Numbered from the stretch's first letter, positions 1-5,726 are shown. The stretch: DNA of 6,346 nt from Treponema sp. (GCA_024691105.1 JAILNY010000016.1:1-6346), one strand, 5' to 3'. Notes: generated by a model not told the origin, from the letters alone. Numbers and translations: made by a program.

Positions 1-7
1 CGCCAAT

Positions 8-1606
8 TTAATGTTTCGGGCAGAAGATTCTGAAGTTCATCCATGGGTAAATCGGATGCTCTTTTTCCAAATTACAGAGCCACTCTGTGCTTACAGTATT
101 TGAACCGAGTGCATCAAACACAGCCGTAAACGCAATTATGCTGTCTTTAAATGCCTTTGTCGCATACTCGGCAAAATAATTTGTATCAATCATCTTTGCC
201 CATTCAGAACTTTGCGCAAGCATCAGTTCGCGCGCACCAAGATTTAAAAGGCGAACCTTTAATCCGGTGTCATCCGGGAATCTTCCTGAAAGGTCAACAA
301 TTCTTTCAGAGGCCTTTCTCAGATAACGGATCATCCAGCCGTTTTTGCTCGAAAGATAATCTTCGCCATAAGACTGGTCTGAACCAGATGCAAAGTATGG
401 AACGATTTTCTGAAGTGAAAATTTATCAAACAAAAGATCTGAACAGCTTACGACATTTATTCCAGCCTCTGCAAATTTTCTTACTACATTCTCAAACCAG
501 TCAAGACCTTCTGACCATGTCTGATAAAGCATTTTTTCGTCAAAGACACAAGTCATAGAAACATCTGTGTCTTTTAAGATTTTTGCAGCGCGAGAAAGTT
601 TTTCATCATATTCACTTACAAAAGATTCTGCATCAATCATTGCCTGATTAAGTGCATTTTCTGCATTATAAATGAACTCTGTCTTACGGCAGTTTTTAGA
701 ATTGACGTCTGAATCTACAAAGGAATTATTCCAGTAACAGAAGCCCGAAGCCGTACGGGCCTGTCCCGCTTTTACAAATGGTTCAAGCTGTTTTGGTTCA
801 AGTTCCCAGGAAATATCTTTATTTACATTTTTATAAACAGGATTCTGGTTAAAATCTAAAGAAAGCTTATCTGCAGCAAAAAGTGAAAGACAGTTATAAC
901 AGCGGGCTGGCGCAAAAATACCCTTTTCTGGAGCTACCTGACCAAGCAAAAAGCTCTGCGAAGGCAGAATCGTATAATTTACGCCGTACATTCTCAAGAC
1001 CTTTTCAAGTCCAGGTGCATAACCAAGTTCCGGGAGGAAAAATCCGTCAGCAGAAATTCCAAAATAATGTCTTACAGAATAAAGACCTGTTTCAACCTGC
1101 GCATTCAAAATCTCGCTCATATCGCGGTAATGAGGCATGAATAAATATGAACCGCTTGTTGCAAGAATTTCAATCTGACCGGTTTTTGCATAAGATGCAA
1201 AATATTTTAAAAGATTCTGTTCATAAACTTCTGTAAAATATCGCTTTGTTTCGATTGTCTTTGCAAGATAAAGTTCAGCGTTTTTATAAAATTCCTTAAC
1301 ACTCTTTGTGCGGACAAGTTCTTTTTTTCCAAAATCAATAAGACTGTCAAGATAAGCGACATACTGCTTTTTAATAATCGGATCTGCAAGCAGTGCACAA
1401 AGCGGGCTTGAAAAAACGAGTGAAATTTTAAATTTAACCTCATCCTTTTTAAGATTAGAAATCATGTTAAGAAGAGGAATATATATGTTTGAAATTTTTT
1501 CAAAAAGTAAAGTCTGTTCCTGATTGAACTCAGATTTTTTTTCATCAGTGATTCTGATGTATGGATGATGCAAATTAAGAAGTAATGAAATATTTTTAGT
1601 AGCCAT
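8..1606 (-). CDS. Glycoside hydrolase family 57 protein with DUF1957 C-terminal domain (alpha-glucan branching enzyme-like)
   Basis: The protein is complete at 532 residues, the usual size of GH57 branching-type enzymes, and has no signal peptide, so it is probably cytoplasmic. An N-terminal HHPYIR (13-18) corresponds to the family HAHLP(F/Y)VR motif. LPELGY (191-196) carries the expected nucleophile E193, and VFDEKML (354-360) the expected acid/base D356. The spacing between the two resembles that of characterised GH57 branching enzymes. The C-terminal helical part, with SYGEDY (412-417), ARELMLAQSSEW (458-469) and a final YPWMNFRIF, matches DUF1957. The segment after D356 reads EKMLYQTWSEG, where the family usually has (E)LFGHWWFEG, so the active-site loop is divergent. 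The likely role is making or remodelling branches in glycogen-like alpha-glucan; another GH57 specificity is possible. A strong Shine-Dalgarno AAGGGGAG (1615-1622) lies 8 nt before the ATG. The gene follows the DUF4912 gene by 21 nt and is almost certainly cotranscribed with it. Family is secure; exact activity is not. Confidence 0.88.
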   Translation of the reverse strand: MATKNISLLLNLHHPYIRITDEKKSEFNQEQTLLFEKISNIYIPLLNMISNLKKDEVKFKISLVFSSPLCALLADPIIKKQYVAYLDSLIDFGKKELVRTKSVKEFYKNAELYLAKTIETKRYFTEVYEQNLLKYFASYAKTGQIEILATSGSYLFMPHYRDMSEILNAQVETGLYSVRHYFGISADGFFLPELGYAPGLEKVLRMYGVNYTILPSQSFLLGQVAPEKGIFAPARCYNCLSLFAADKLSLDFNQNPVYKNVNKDISWELEPKQLEPFVKAGQARTASGFCYWNNSFVDSDVNSKNCRKTEFIYNAENALNQAMIDAESFVSEYDEKLSRAAKILKDTDVSMTCVFDEKMLYQTWSEGLDWFENVVRKFAEAGINVVSCSDLLFDKFSLQKIVPYFASGSDQSYGEDYLSSKNGWMIRYLRKASERIVDLSGRFPDDTGLKVRLLNLGARELMLAQSSEWAKMIDTNYFAEYATKAFKDSIIAFTAVFDALGSNTVSTEWLCNLEKEHPIYPWMNFRIFCPKH

Positions 1607-1627
1607 CTGATTTTCTCCCCTTTTGCA

Positions 1628-2308
1628 TCAGTTAAAAGACTGTCTGTAATTATTGTAATGATCTTTGAGCATTGACTTAATGCCAGAAAGCTCAAGAATT
1701 GGTTTAATCTTTTGATCTTCACCAGGCTGGAAATTTCTAAACTCTTCAGAGCCCTGTGGAATTTCAAGACGTTCAGAAACTGCAAGAACGGATTTAAGCG
1801 TATTTTCTGTATCACGAACAAGATCAACTCTTACAAACTTTTTTCCACCAGGAATAAGAATGTACTGCTCGCGGTCTTCGTAATTTATCTGAATATCAAA
1901 AGCATCCTGTGGTTTTTCTGCAACCATATCATCAAAAAAGCAGACCTGTAAAAATAATGGAGTCTTAGCAGAAGTAAGCTGTTTGTAAAGCACATCATTA
2001 AAATCCCAGTAAACAAAAAGAGAAACGGGATTATGAATTATCACATCGATTGAAGTTTCGTTGTAGCCTTGAGGAAGCTCTGTCTGAAGATTTGGAACTG
2101 CATCTTCAGAAACCTTGATAGTTTCCTTAAAGTTTGAATTTTCATCTATTTCTTTTGCCACTTCAAGAAGCTCGGCAATTATAAACTGACGGTTTAAGTC
2201 GTCAGGAATATCAATTCCAAACTCGTCGGCAAGTTCGATAAGTTGTGAAGATGTTAATGTTTCAAGATGTGATCGCGATAGCTTTTTTTGATCTTCATTA
2301 TTTTTCAT
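1628..2308 (-). CDS. DUF4912 domain protein with N-terminal Rho_N/SAP-like helical motif
   Basis: This 226-residue protein appears soluble. Residues about 14-52 (LETLTSSQLIELADEFGIDI, then LNRQFIIAELLEVAKE) have the helix-turn-helix-like look of Rho N-terminal or SAP motifs, which often bind nucleic acid or act as small protein modules. An acidic linker follows. From about residue 80 the pattern LPQGYNETSID, then HNPVSLFVYWDF (92-103), is the hallmark of DUF4912, a beta-rich domain of unknown function; the end is polar. The gene directly precedes the GH57/DUF1957 gene, an arrangement I recall from other bacteria. I infer that it may be an accessory or targeting partner of the glucan enzyme, perhaps with a carbohydrate-binding-like fold, but nothing here proves this. 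The ATG at 2308 has no Shine-Dalgarno, which fits the leaderless promoter proposed just upstream. Function unknown. Confidence 0.85.
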   Translation of the reverse strand: MKNNEDQKKLSRSHLETLTSSQLIELADEFGIDIPDDLNRQFIIAELLEVAKEIDENSNFKETIKVSEDAVPNLQTELPQGYNETSIDVIIHNPVSLFVYWDFNDVLYKQLTSAKTPLFLQVCFFDDMVAEKPQDAFDIQINYEDREQYILIPGGKKFVRVDLVRDTENTLKSVLAVSERLEIPQGSEEFRNFQPGEDQKIKPILELSGIKSMLKDHYNNYRQSFN

Positions 2309-2343
2309 AAAAGAATAATCTTAAAAATTAGAATTATTGTCAA
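2309..2343 (-). promoter_or_regulatory. Candidate sigma70 promoter of the DUF4912-GH57 operon, predicted leaderless
   Basis: On the minus strand a perfect -35 TTGACA (2338-2343) is followed by a 17-nt spacer and a -10 GATTAT (2315-2320, 4/6 match). The next six bases, TCTTTT, lead straight into the ATG, so the predicted +1 is the A of the start codon. The start has no Shine-Dalgarno, as expected of a leaderless mRNA. The promoter sits in the 44-nt gap after the PHP gene. Hexamers and spacing are seen; function is inferred. Confidence 0.5.
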
Positions 2344-2352
2344 TAGTGCAAT

Positions 2353-3156
2353 TTATGTCGCACTGAATATCGTTTCTATCGGAGTAATTCCATATCGTTT
2401 TGCAAACTCTCGCGCATTCACGGCATTCGCAATTACATCATCCGGATTGTGAGCATCAGAATCACAAATGACGCGCGCGCCGCTTAAGGCGACCATTTCC
2501 CAAAACTCGTGATACGGATATCCAAGCCGTGGACCTCGTGAAGTTTCTATATAGCCACGTGCAATACCAAGCCCGTTAACTTCTACCGGGAGATTCTGAG
2601 CAACGGCCGCATCAAGTATCGCCTTAAGAGCGGACCGCGCTTCGTTGTCCCATTCACGCCAGCCAGACATAAACAAATCCGGGTGTGCTAAAATTGCATA
2701 AAGCCCCGACTGAATTCCTTCTATAACCTGATCTGTATATTTTGCAAGAAGTCTTTTATCGTGATTAAACTCGGGCGCATACGGATGAATATTCCCGTCT
2801 GTCACCCAATGCGGCCCAAACACAAGATATTCAGCGCCATAACGGCCCTTAAGCTCGTCTTGATACCAGTTTATATAATTTTTATCGTATTCACATTCAA
2901 ACCCAAGATGAACCTTAAAATCCGCAAGAGATGCTGCTTCTTTTACGTCACGGATATATTCTTCAACCTGGTTCACACTCATACGGCAGTTTATCCAGTT
3001 TGCTTCGTGTAAATCAGGATAAGGACAATGGTCGCTGAATCCAAGCTCCGAACAGCCCTGCTCTTTTGCAACTTTTACATAATCAACTGGACGTCCTACT
3101 GCATGATTGCACAGATATGTATGTGTATGAAAATTTGAAATCTTTGAGTCGTTCAT
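2353..3156 (-). CDS. PHP-domain phosphoesterase, histidinol-phosphatase (HisK)-like
   Basis: The protein has 267 residues from the ATG at 3156, close to the usual HisK-type length. All PHP metal-site motifs are visible: NFHTHT (H10, H12), H18, FSDHCPYP (D42, H43), GFECEYD (E87 or E89), FGPHW (H116), LAHPD (H158, D160) and CDSDAH (D232, D234, H236). It should therefore be an active metal-dependent (probably trinuclear) phosphoesterase of the cytoplasm. The closest named activity is hydrolysis of L-histidinol phosphate to histidinol, the penultimate step of histidine synthesis. No his gene lies nearby, and several host-associated treponemes lack that pathway, so another small phosphorylated substrate is possible. 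The open frame extends upstream to a TTG at 3195, but the added residues are hydrophobic and unlike the family, so I chose the ATG. Neither start has a Shine-Dalgarno. It lies 46 nt after the methyltransferase gene and 44 nt before the DUF4912 gene. Confidence 0.85.
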   Translation of the reverse strand: MNDSKISNFHTHTYLCNHAVGRPVDYVKVAKEQGCSELGFSDHCPYPDLHEANWINCRMSVNQVEEYIRDVKEAASLADFKVHLGFECEYDKNYINWYQDELKGRYGAEYLVFGPHWVTDGNIHPYAPEFNHDKRLLAKYTDQVIEGIQSGLYAILAHPDLFMSGWREWDNEARSALKAILDAAVAQNLPVEVNGLGIARGYIETSRGPRLGYPYHEFWEMVALSGARVICDSDAHNPDDVIANAVNAREFAKRYGITPIETIFSAT

Positions 3157-3202
3157 AATTGCATTAAGAATAATGAAATGAATAAATAAAAGCAACTAAC
3201 TT

Positions 3203-3997
3203 TTACCACTCAAAAGTTGCCCAACGGTCATTCATCTTTGGAAGAAGCTTTGCAAAGAGCCAGCCTCCAAAAGAATGCTTCTTCATCTCCTCATTAAAGC
3301 TGTGTTCTTCAATAAAAAAGATACCCTCACATAAATCTGCAATTTCCTGTCCACTCCAGGTTCCGCTTTTAAATACAGCACCGGTATTTTTTACCGTATC
3401 ATGGTATTTCTGATTTTTTACCATTAATGGATTATTCATTTCAGCAATCAAGGTTGCAGAGTTGAAATTTGTTTTCAAAATAGAAAGAATTCTTTTAATT
3501 TCTTCCATCGTAAAATACATAAAAAGTCCTTCAGCCAAAAGTAAAACTTTTCGAGTATTTTTCTTTGTTTCCTTAAGGACCTCAGAACACCATTTATCAT
3601 CAAGAATACTTCCTGGTAATTCTGTAACCCGGTCATGTTCATTAAAAACTTTTTTTCTGACATCAATTGAAGAAGGTAAATCAAGATTGAACCAGCTGAC
3701 CTTACCGTTATCCACACGCGAAAAACGATTATCAAAACCTGAGCCAAGATTTACAATAACCGCATCTGGATTTTTTGAAAGAAAATCTTTTACAATACGG
3801 TCAAGCATAACTGTACGTGCAATAACACCTTCATGAGACATAAATTTATCATAGGGCGTTGTGTCAATTCCGAGCGACGCTACAATTTCGACTGCCATCT
3901 CATCTTTTACACGTGCATTTTTACGAAGAGTTTCATTTGCTTTTATTACAAGTGGAATTAATGCAGTTTCCTGAACATCTTCCAGAGTCAATTTCAT
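3203..3997 (-). CDS. Class I SAM-dependent methyltransferase, LCM/PPM1/TcmP family (COG3315-like)
   Basis: This 264-residue protein appears soluble. VIVNLGSGFDNRFSR (80-94) is the glycine-rich SAM-binding motif I. WFNLDLP (102-108) supplies the acidic residue that contacts the SAM ribose (D106). SILDDKW (130-136) and LLLAEGLFMYF (152-162) are typical of the leucine carboxyl methyltransferase/TcmP family, and SGTWSGQEI fits its C-terminal half. Members methylate carboxyl or hydroxyl groups; bacterial ones are often labelled polyketide O-methyltransferases without evidence of substrate. No polyketide or other biosynthetic gene is present, so the substrate is unknown. The start is well supported: AGAAGG (4007-4012) lies 9 nt before the ATG. 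The gene begins shortly after the eno terminator and has no convincing promoter, so read-through from eno or an unrecognised promoter must feed it. Its codons look more AT-rich and less biased than those of eno. Confidence 0.85.
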   Translation of the reverse strand: MKLTLEDVQETALIPLVIKANETLRKNARVKDEMAVEIVASLGIDTTPYDKFMSHEGVIARTVMLDRIVKDFLSKNPDAVIVNLGSGFDNRFSRVDNGKVSWFNLDLPSSIDVRKKVFNEHDRVTELPGSILDDKWCSEVLKETKKNTRKVLLLAEGLFMYFTMEEIKRILSILKTNFNSATLIAEMNNPLMVKNQKYHDTVKNTGAVFKSGTWSGQEIADLCEGIFFIEEHSFNEEMKKHSFGGWLFAKLLPKMNDRWATFEW

Positions 3998-4023
3998 CTT
4001 TACATACCTTCTTTTTTTGATTT

Positions 4024-4080
4024 AAAAATAAATCGAGCCAAGGGACGAATCGCATAGAACCGAACCGAACCTTGACCCGA
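4024..4080 (-). terminator. Intrinsic terminator of eno
   Basis: Seven bases after the eno stop, the minus-strand RNA can form an 11-bp stem (4070-4080 with 4033-4043). It includes two G-U pairs and is followed directly by the tail TTTATTTTT (4032-4024). Read on the plus strand the wobble pairs become A-C mismatches, so the structure favours the eno transcript. The 26-nt loop is large, which may make termination incomplete. The left part of the loop contains the pentamer GGTTC three times in tandem (4057-4071). Confidence 0.7.
4057..4071. repeat. Triple tandem pentamer (GAACC)x3
   Basis: GAACC occurs three times in direct tandem within the loop and inner stem of the eno terminator. It could be slippage, or it could let the left terminator arm pair in more than one register. 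There is no sign of other function. Confidence 0.8.
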
Positions 4081-4086
4081 AAATTT

Positions 4087-5406
4087 TTATCTTAATTTCT
4101 TGTACCCGTAAACAGCTGTGTCTCCAAGCTCTTCTTCGATTCGGATAAGCTGGTTGTATTTTGCCATGCGGTCAGTGCGGCTCATAGAACCAGTCTTAAT
4201 CTGTCCTGAGTTAGTTGCAACTGCGATATCTGCAATTGTTGTGTCTTCAGTTTCGCCTGAGCGGTGACTTGTAACTGTCGTGTAGCCATGGCGGTGTGCC
4301 ATTTCGATTGCTTCAAGAGTTTCTGTAAGAGAACCAATCTGATTTACCTTGATGAGGATAGAGTTACCGGCTCCCATCTTAATTCCCTTTTCAAGGAATT
4401 TAACGTTTGTTACAAAGAGGTCGTCTCCTACGAGCTGGCAGCGGTCGCCGATTCGTGCTGTAAGTTTTTTCCAGCCTTCCCAGTCATTTTCGTCGAGACC
4501 GTCTTCAATTGAGTCAATCGGATATTTTGTAATGAGCTCTTCAAGGTATGCAATCTGTTCGTCGTCGGAAAGTTCCTTGCCGTTCGGATCTTTTGGAGTT
4601 CCGTTTGAAAGCTGCTTGTAGTTATAGAAGAACTTGCCGTCGCGCTCAACTGAGAACTCGCTTGAGGCACAGTCCATTGCGATTTTTACATCTTCGCCTG
4701 GTTTGTAGCCTGCATCTTTGATTGCCTGAACAATGCTGTCGAGTGCATCGTTGATTCCATCAAACTTAGGAGCAAATCCACCTTCATCACCGACAGCAGT
4801 TGAAAGTCCGCGAGCCTTCAAAAGCTTTGCGAGTGCGTGGAAAACTTCTGCACCCATGCGGATAGCTTCGCGTTCTGTCTTAGCACCAACCGGGCGAATC
4901 ATAAATTCCTGGAAAGCGATTGGAGCATCAGAGTGAGCACCTCCGTTGATAATGTTCATCATTGGAACAGGGAGAACGTGAGCATTTGCGCCACCAATAT
5001 AGCGGTAAAGTGGAATGTTGAGAGCTTTTGCTGCAGCCTGAGCTGTTGCAAGAGATACGCCCAAAATAGCATTTGCACCAAGTTTGCTCTTTGTAGGAGT
5101 TCCATCAAGAGCAAGCATCTTCATGTCAACTGCGCGCTGTTCAAATACGTTAAAGCCCTTCAACGCCGGAGCGATAATCTTATTTACATTATCTACAGCC
5201 TTAAGAACTCCTTTTCCGCCGTAGCGTGCCTTGTCGCCGTCACGAAGTTCAAGAGCTTCGTTTTCGCCTGTACTTGCTCCACTAGGAACTGCGGCACGTC
5301 CGAACACACCGTTTTCAAGAATTACATCTACTTCAACAGTAGGATTTCCGCGTGAATCGATAATTTCACGGCCAATTACATCTGCAATTGCAATTTTGTT
5401 TAACAT
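4087..5406 (-). CDS. eno: Enolase (phosphopyruvate hydratase, EC 4.2.1.11)
   Basis: A complete 439-residue enolase that converts 2-phosphoglycerate to phosphoenolpyruvate in glycolysis; the enzyme is Mg-dependent and cytoplasmic. The N-terminal domain begins IADVIGREIIDSRGNPTVEV, and the flexible catalytic loop is SGAST (42-46). In the barrel domain GDEGGF (206-211) holds the proton-donating E208. The metal ligands are D235 (AMDCASSEF), E301 (SIEDGLDE) and D328 (VGDDLF). The catalytic lysine is K353 in LIKVNQIGSLTET, followed by SHRSGETEDT (380-389) and K404 in GQIKTGSMSR. No key residue is missing. The start is fixed by a strong Shine-Dalgarno (CTGGAGGA, 5413-5420). Codon use is strongly biased, as in a highly expressed gene. 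It is transcribed from its own promoter through a long leader that holds a terminator-like hairpin just before the ribosome-binding site, and it ends in an intrinsic terminator. In bacteria enolase can also join the RNA degradosome or appear on the surface, but nothing here bears on that. Confidence 0.98.
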   Translation of the reverse strand: MLNKIAIADVIGREIIDSRGNPTVEVDVILENGVFGRAAVPSGASTGENEALELRDGDKARYGGKGVLKAVDNVNKIIAPALKGFNVFEQRAVDMKMLALDGTPTKSKLGANAILGVSLATAQAAAKALNIPLYRYIGGANAHVLPVPMMNIINGGAHSDAPIAFQEFMIRPVGAKTEREAIRMGAEVFHALAKLLKARGLSTAVGDEGGFAPKFDGINDALDSIVQAIKDAGYKPGEDVKIAMDCASSEFSVERDGKFFYNYKQLSNGTPKDPNGKELSDDEQIAYLEELITKYPIDSIEDGLDENDWEGWKKLTARIGDRCQLVGDDLFVTNVKFLEKGIKMGAGNSILIKVNQIGSLTETLEAIEMAHRHGYTTVTSHRSGETEDTTIADIAVATNSGQIKTGSMSRTDRMAKYNQLIRIEEELGDTAVYGYKKLR

Positions 5407-5422
5407 TGTATATCCTCCAGAT

Positions 5423-5476
5423 AAAAAAGTTAGCCTGACGTAATAACAGAGGTATCATGTTTTTTACGTCAGACTA
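5423..5476 (-). terminator. Putative transcription attenuator in the eno leader
   Basis: In the minus-strand RNA, TAGTCTGACGTAA (5476-5464) pairs with TTACGTCAGGCTA (5443-5431). This makes 13 consecutive pairs, one of them U-G, with a further 4-bp inner stem (5458-5461 with 5445-5448). Two bases later comes a run of six T (5428-5423). It lies after the eno promoter and 2 nt before the Shine-Dalgarno region begins, and no other minus-strand gene is upstream that it could terminate. The hairpin and U tract are seen; regulated termination is inferred. Confidence 0.6.
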
Positions 5477-5479
5477 TAA

Positions 5480-5505
5480 GAATGACTAATTGTGGCTAAT
5501 AAGTC
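5480..5505. repeat. 26-bp regulatory-looking repeat, copy 1 (eno leader)
   Basis: The 26-bp element is identical at 25 of 26 positions to a second copy at 5629-5654, in the same orientation. Its 22-bp core has the dyad form GACTNATT-N6-AATNAGTC with centre GTGGCT. It lies about 20-45 nt downstream of the predicted eno transcription start. The symmetry and spacing suit a dimeric helix-turn-helix regulator; as RNA it would be a weak 7-bp hairpin with one mismatch. The binding protein is unknown. Confidence 0.7.
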
Positions 5506-5506
5506 G

Positions 5507-5522
5507 GTTAGTTATTACTAAC
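5507..5522 (-). other. Small 5' hairpin of the eno leader
   Basis: A perfect inverted repeat, GTTAGT and ACTAAC, is separated by four bases and lies almost at the predicted 5' end of the eno mRNA. It contains the bases proposed for antitermination, so it could act as an anti-antiterminator. It might instead be a simple mRNA-stabilising 5' stem, or a DNA operator just downstream of the promoter. Confidence 0.45.
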
Positions 5523-5529
5523 GTCTGTT

Positions 5530-5558
5530 ACTATATGCTTTTTCCATTATCATGTCAA
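5530..5558 (-). promoter_or_regulatory. Sigma70-type promoter of eno
   Basis: On the minus strand a perfect -35 TTGACA (5553-5558) is separated by exactly 17 nt from the -10 TATAGT (5530-5535, 5/6 match). Transcription should start at about 5524-5526, giving a leader of roughly 118 nt. This is the best promoter match in the window and suits a highly expressed glycolytic gene. Confidence 0.75.
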
Positions 5559-5563
5559 TATTA

Positions 5564-5592
5564 TTGAAAAATATATAAAAAAACGATATTCT
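5564..5592 (+). promoter_or_regulatory. Weak candidate promoter of the Fe-S scaffold gene
   Basis: On the plus strand TTGAAA (5564-5569) is followed by 17 nt and TATTCT (5587-5592, 4/6). The start would be near 5599, putting the second 26-bp repeat about 30-55 nt downstream of it, much like copy 1 relative to eno. The region is very AT-rich, so chance matches are likely; TATAAA at 5600-5605 is an alternative -10. Confidence 0.3.
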
Positions 5593-5726
5593 ATCTTCTA
5601 TAAAAGTTGAAAACGTATATCCGTCTGGGAATGACTGATTGTGGCTAATAAGTCTTATGCCTTTACGGCAAACCTTTCAGATTCGTTTTCCTTTCATATC
5701 AATTTTCTATTATATAGGAGCATTTC
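5593..5726 (+). other. Upstream region/leader of the Fe-S scaffold gene
   Basis: This is the plus-strand part of the 320-base divergent gap. It holds repeat copy 2 (5629-5654), a small 4-bp hairpin TGCC-TTTAC-GGCA (5658-5670) and the Shine-Dalgarno AGGAG (5716-5720). Unlike the eno leader it shows no terminator-like hairpin with a U tract. No coding frame of meaningful length is present. Confidence 0.5.
5629..5654. repeat. 26-bp regulatory-looking repeat, copy 2 (upstream of Fe-S scaffold gene)
   Basis: It matches copy 1 at 25 of 26 positions; the one difference is A to G at the unpaired fifth base of the left half-site. The dyad arms ATT/AAT and GACT/AGTC are fully kept. The copies start 149 bp apart on opposite sides of the two divergent promoters. 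It ends 72 nt before the start codon of the scaffold gene. Confidence 0.7.

Larger units (their letters stand above)
5407..5524 (-). promoter_or_regulatory. Structured 5' leader of eno mRNA (about 118 nt)
   Basis: From the predicted start near 5524-5526, the leader carries in order: a small hairpin (5507-5522); an imperfect dyad within the 26-bp repeat (5480-5505); a 13-bp hairpin with a U tract (5423-5476); and the Shine-Dalgarno (5413-5420). A long leader with mutually exclusive pairings ending in a terminator is the layout of attenuators and riboswitches. I do not recognise a known riboswitch class or T-box, and I see no leader peptide. Confidence 0.55.
5437..5525 (-). other. Candidate antiterminator pairing in the eno leader
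   Basis: GTAATAAC near the 5' end of the leader (5518-5511) is perfectly complementary to GTTATTAC (5447-5440), which overlaps the 3' arm of the attenuator. After a 4-nt bulge, GAC (5525-5523) can also pair with GTC (5439-5437). This gives 11 pairs in all that would prevent the terminator stem. The pairing excludes both the 5' hairpin and the terminator. Confidence 0.4.

Noticed and set aside
2345..2364. Inverted repeat AGTGC/GCACT at the end of the PHP gene as terminator or operator
   Set aside because: Only five pairs with a 10-nt loop and no U tract; its position next to the -35 of the downstream promoter is suggestive but too short to support.
3157..3195. N-terminal extension of the PHP protein from a TTG at 3195
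   Set aside because: The extra 13 residues are hydrophobic and atypical, there is no Shine-Dalgarno, and the family motif begins right after the ATG at 3156.
3198..3218. Hairpin AACTTTT/AAAAGTT over the methyltransferase stop codon as a terminator
   Set aside because: The stem has a single G-C pair and no continuous U tract follows; too weak to call.
4837..5355. Long plus-strand open frame antisense to eno
   Set aside because: It has no family resemblance and lies fully inside a clear enolase gene with strong codon bias, so it is a shadow frame.
5482..5649. Tiny open frames (ATG, ACT, A/GAT, TGT, GGC, TAA) inside both 26-bp repeats on the plus strand
   Set aside because: Copy 1 lies antisense in the eno leader, neither copy has a good ribosome-binding site, and the single difference changes an amino acid; the frame is likely a by-product of the repeat.
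5480..5654. Two direct repeats as the start of a CRISPR array
   Set aside because: There are only two copies with 123 bp between them, no further repeats and no cas genes; the placement in two leaders fits regulatory sites better.
5704..5715. TATTATAT near 5707-5715 as the -10 of the Fe-S scaffold gene
   Set aside because: The start would fall at the Shine-Dalgarno or start codon, removing a good ribosome-binding site, and no -35 is present at the right distance.
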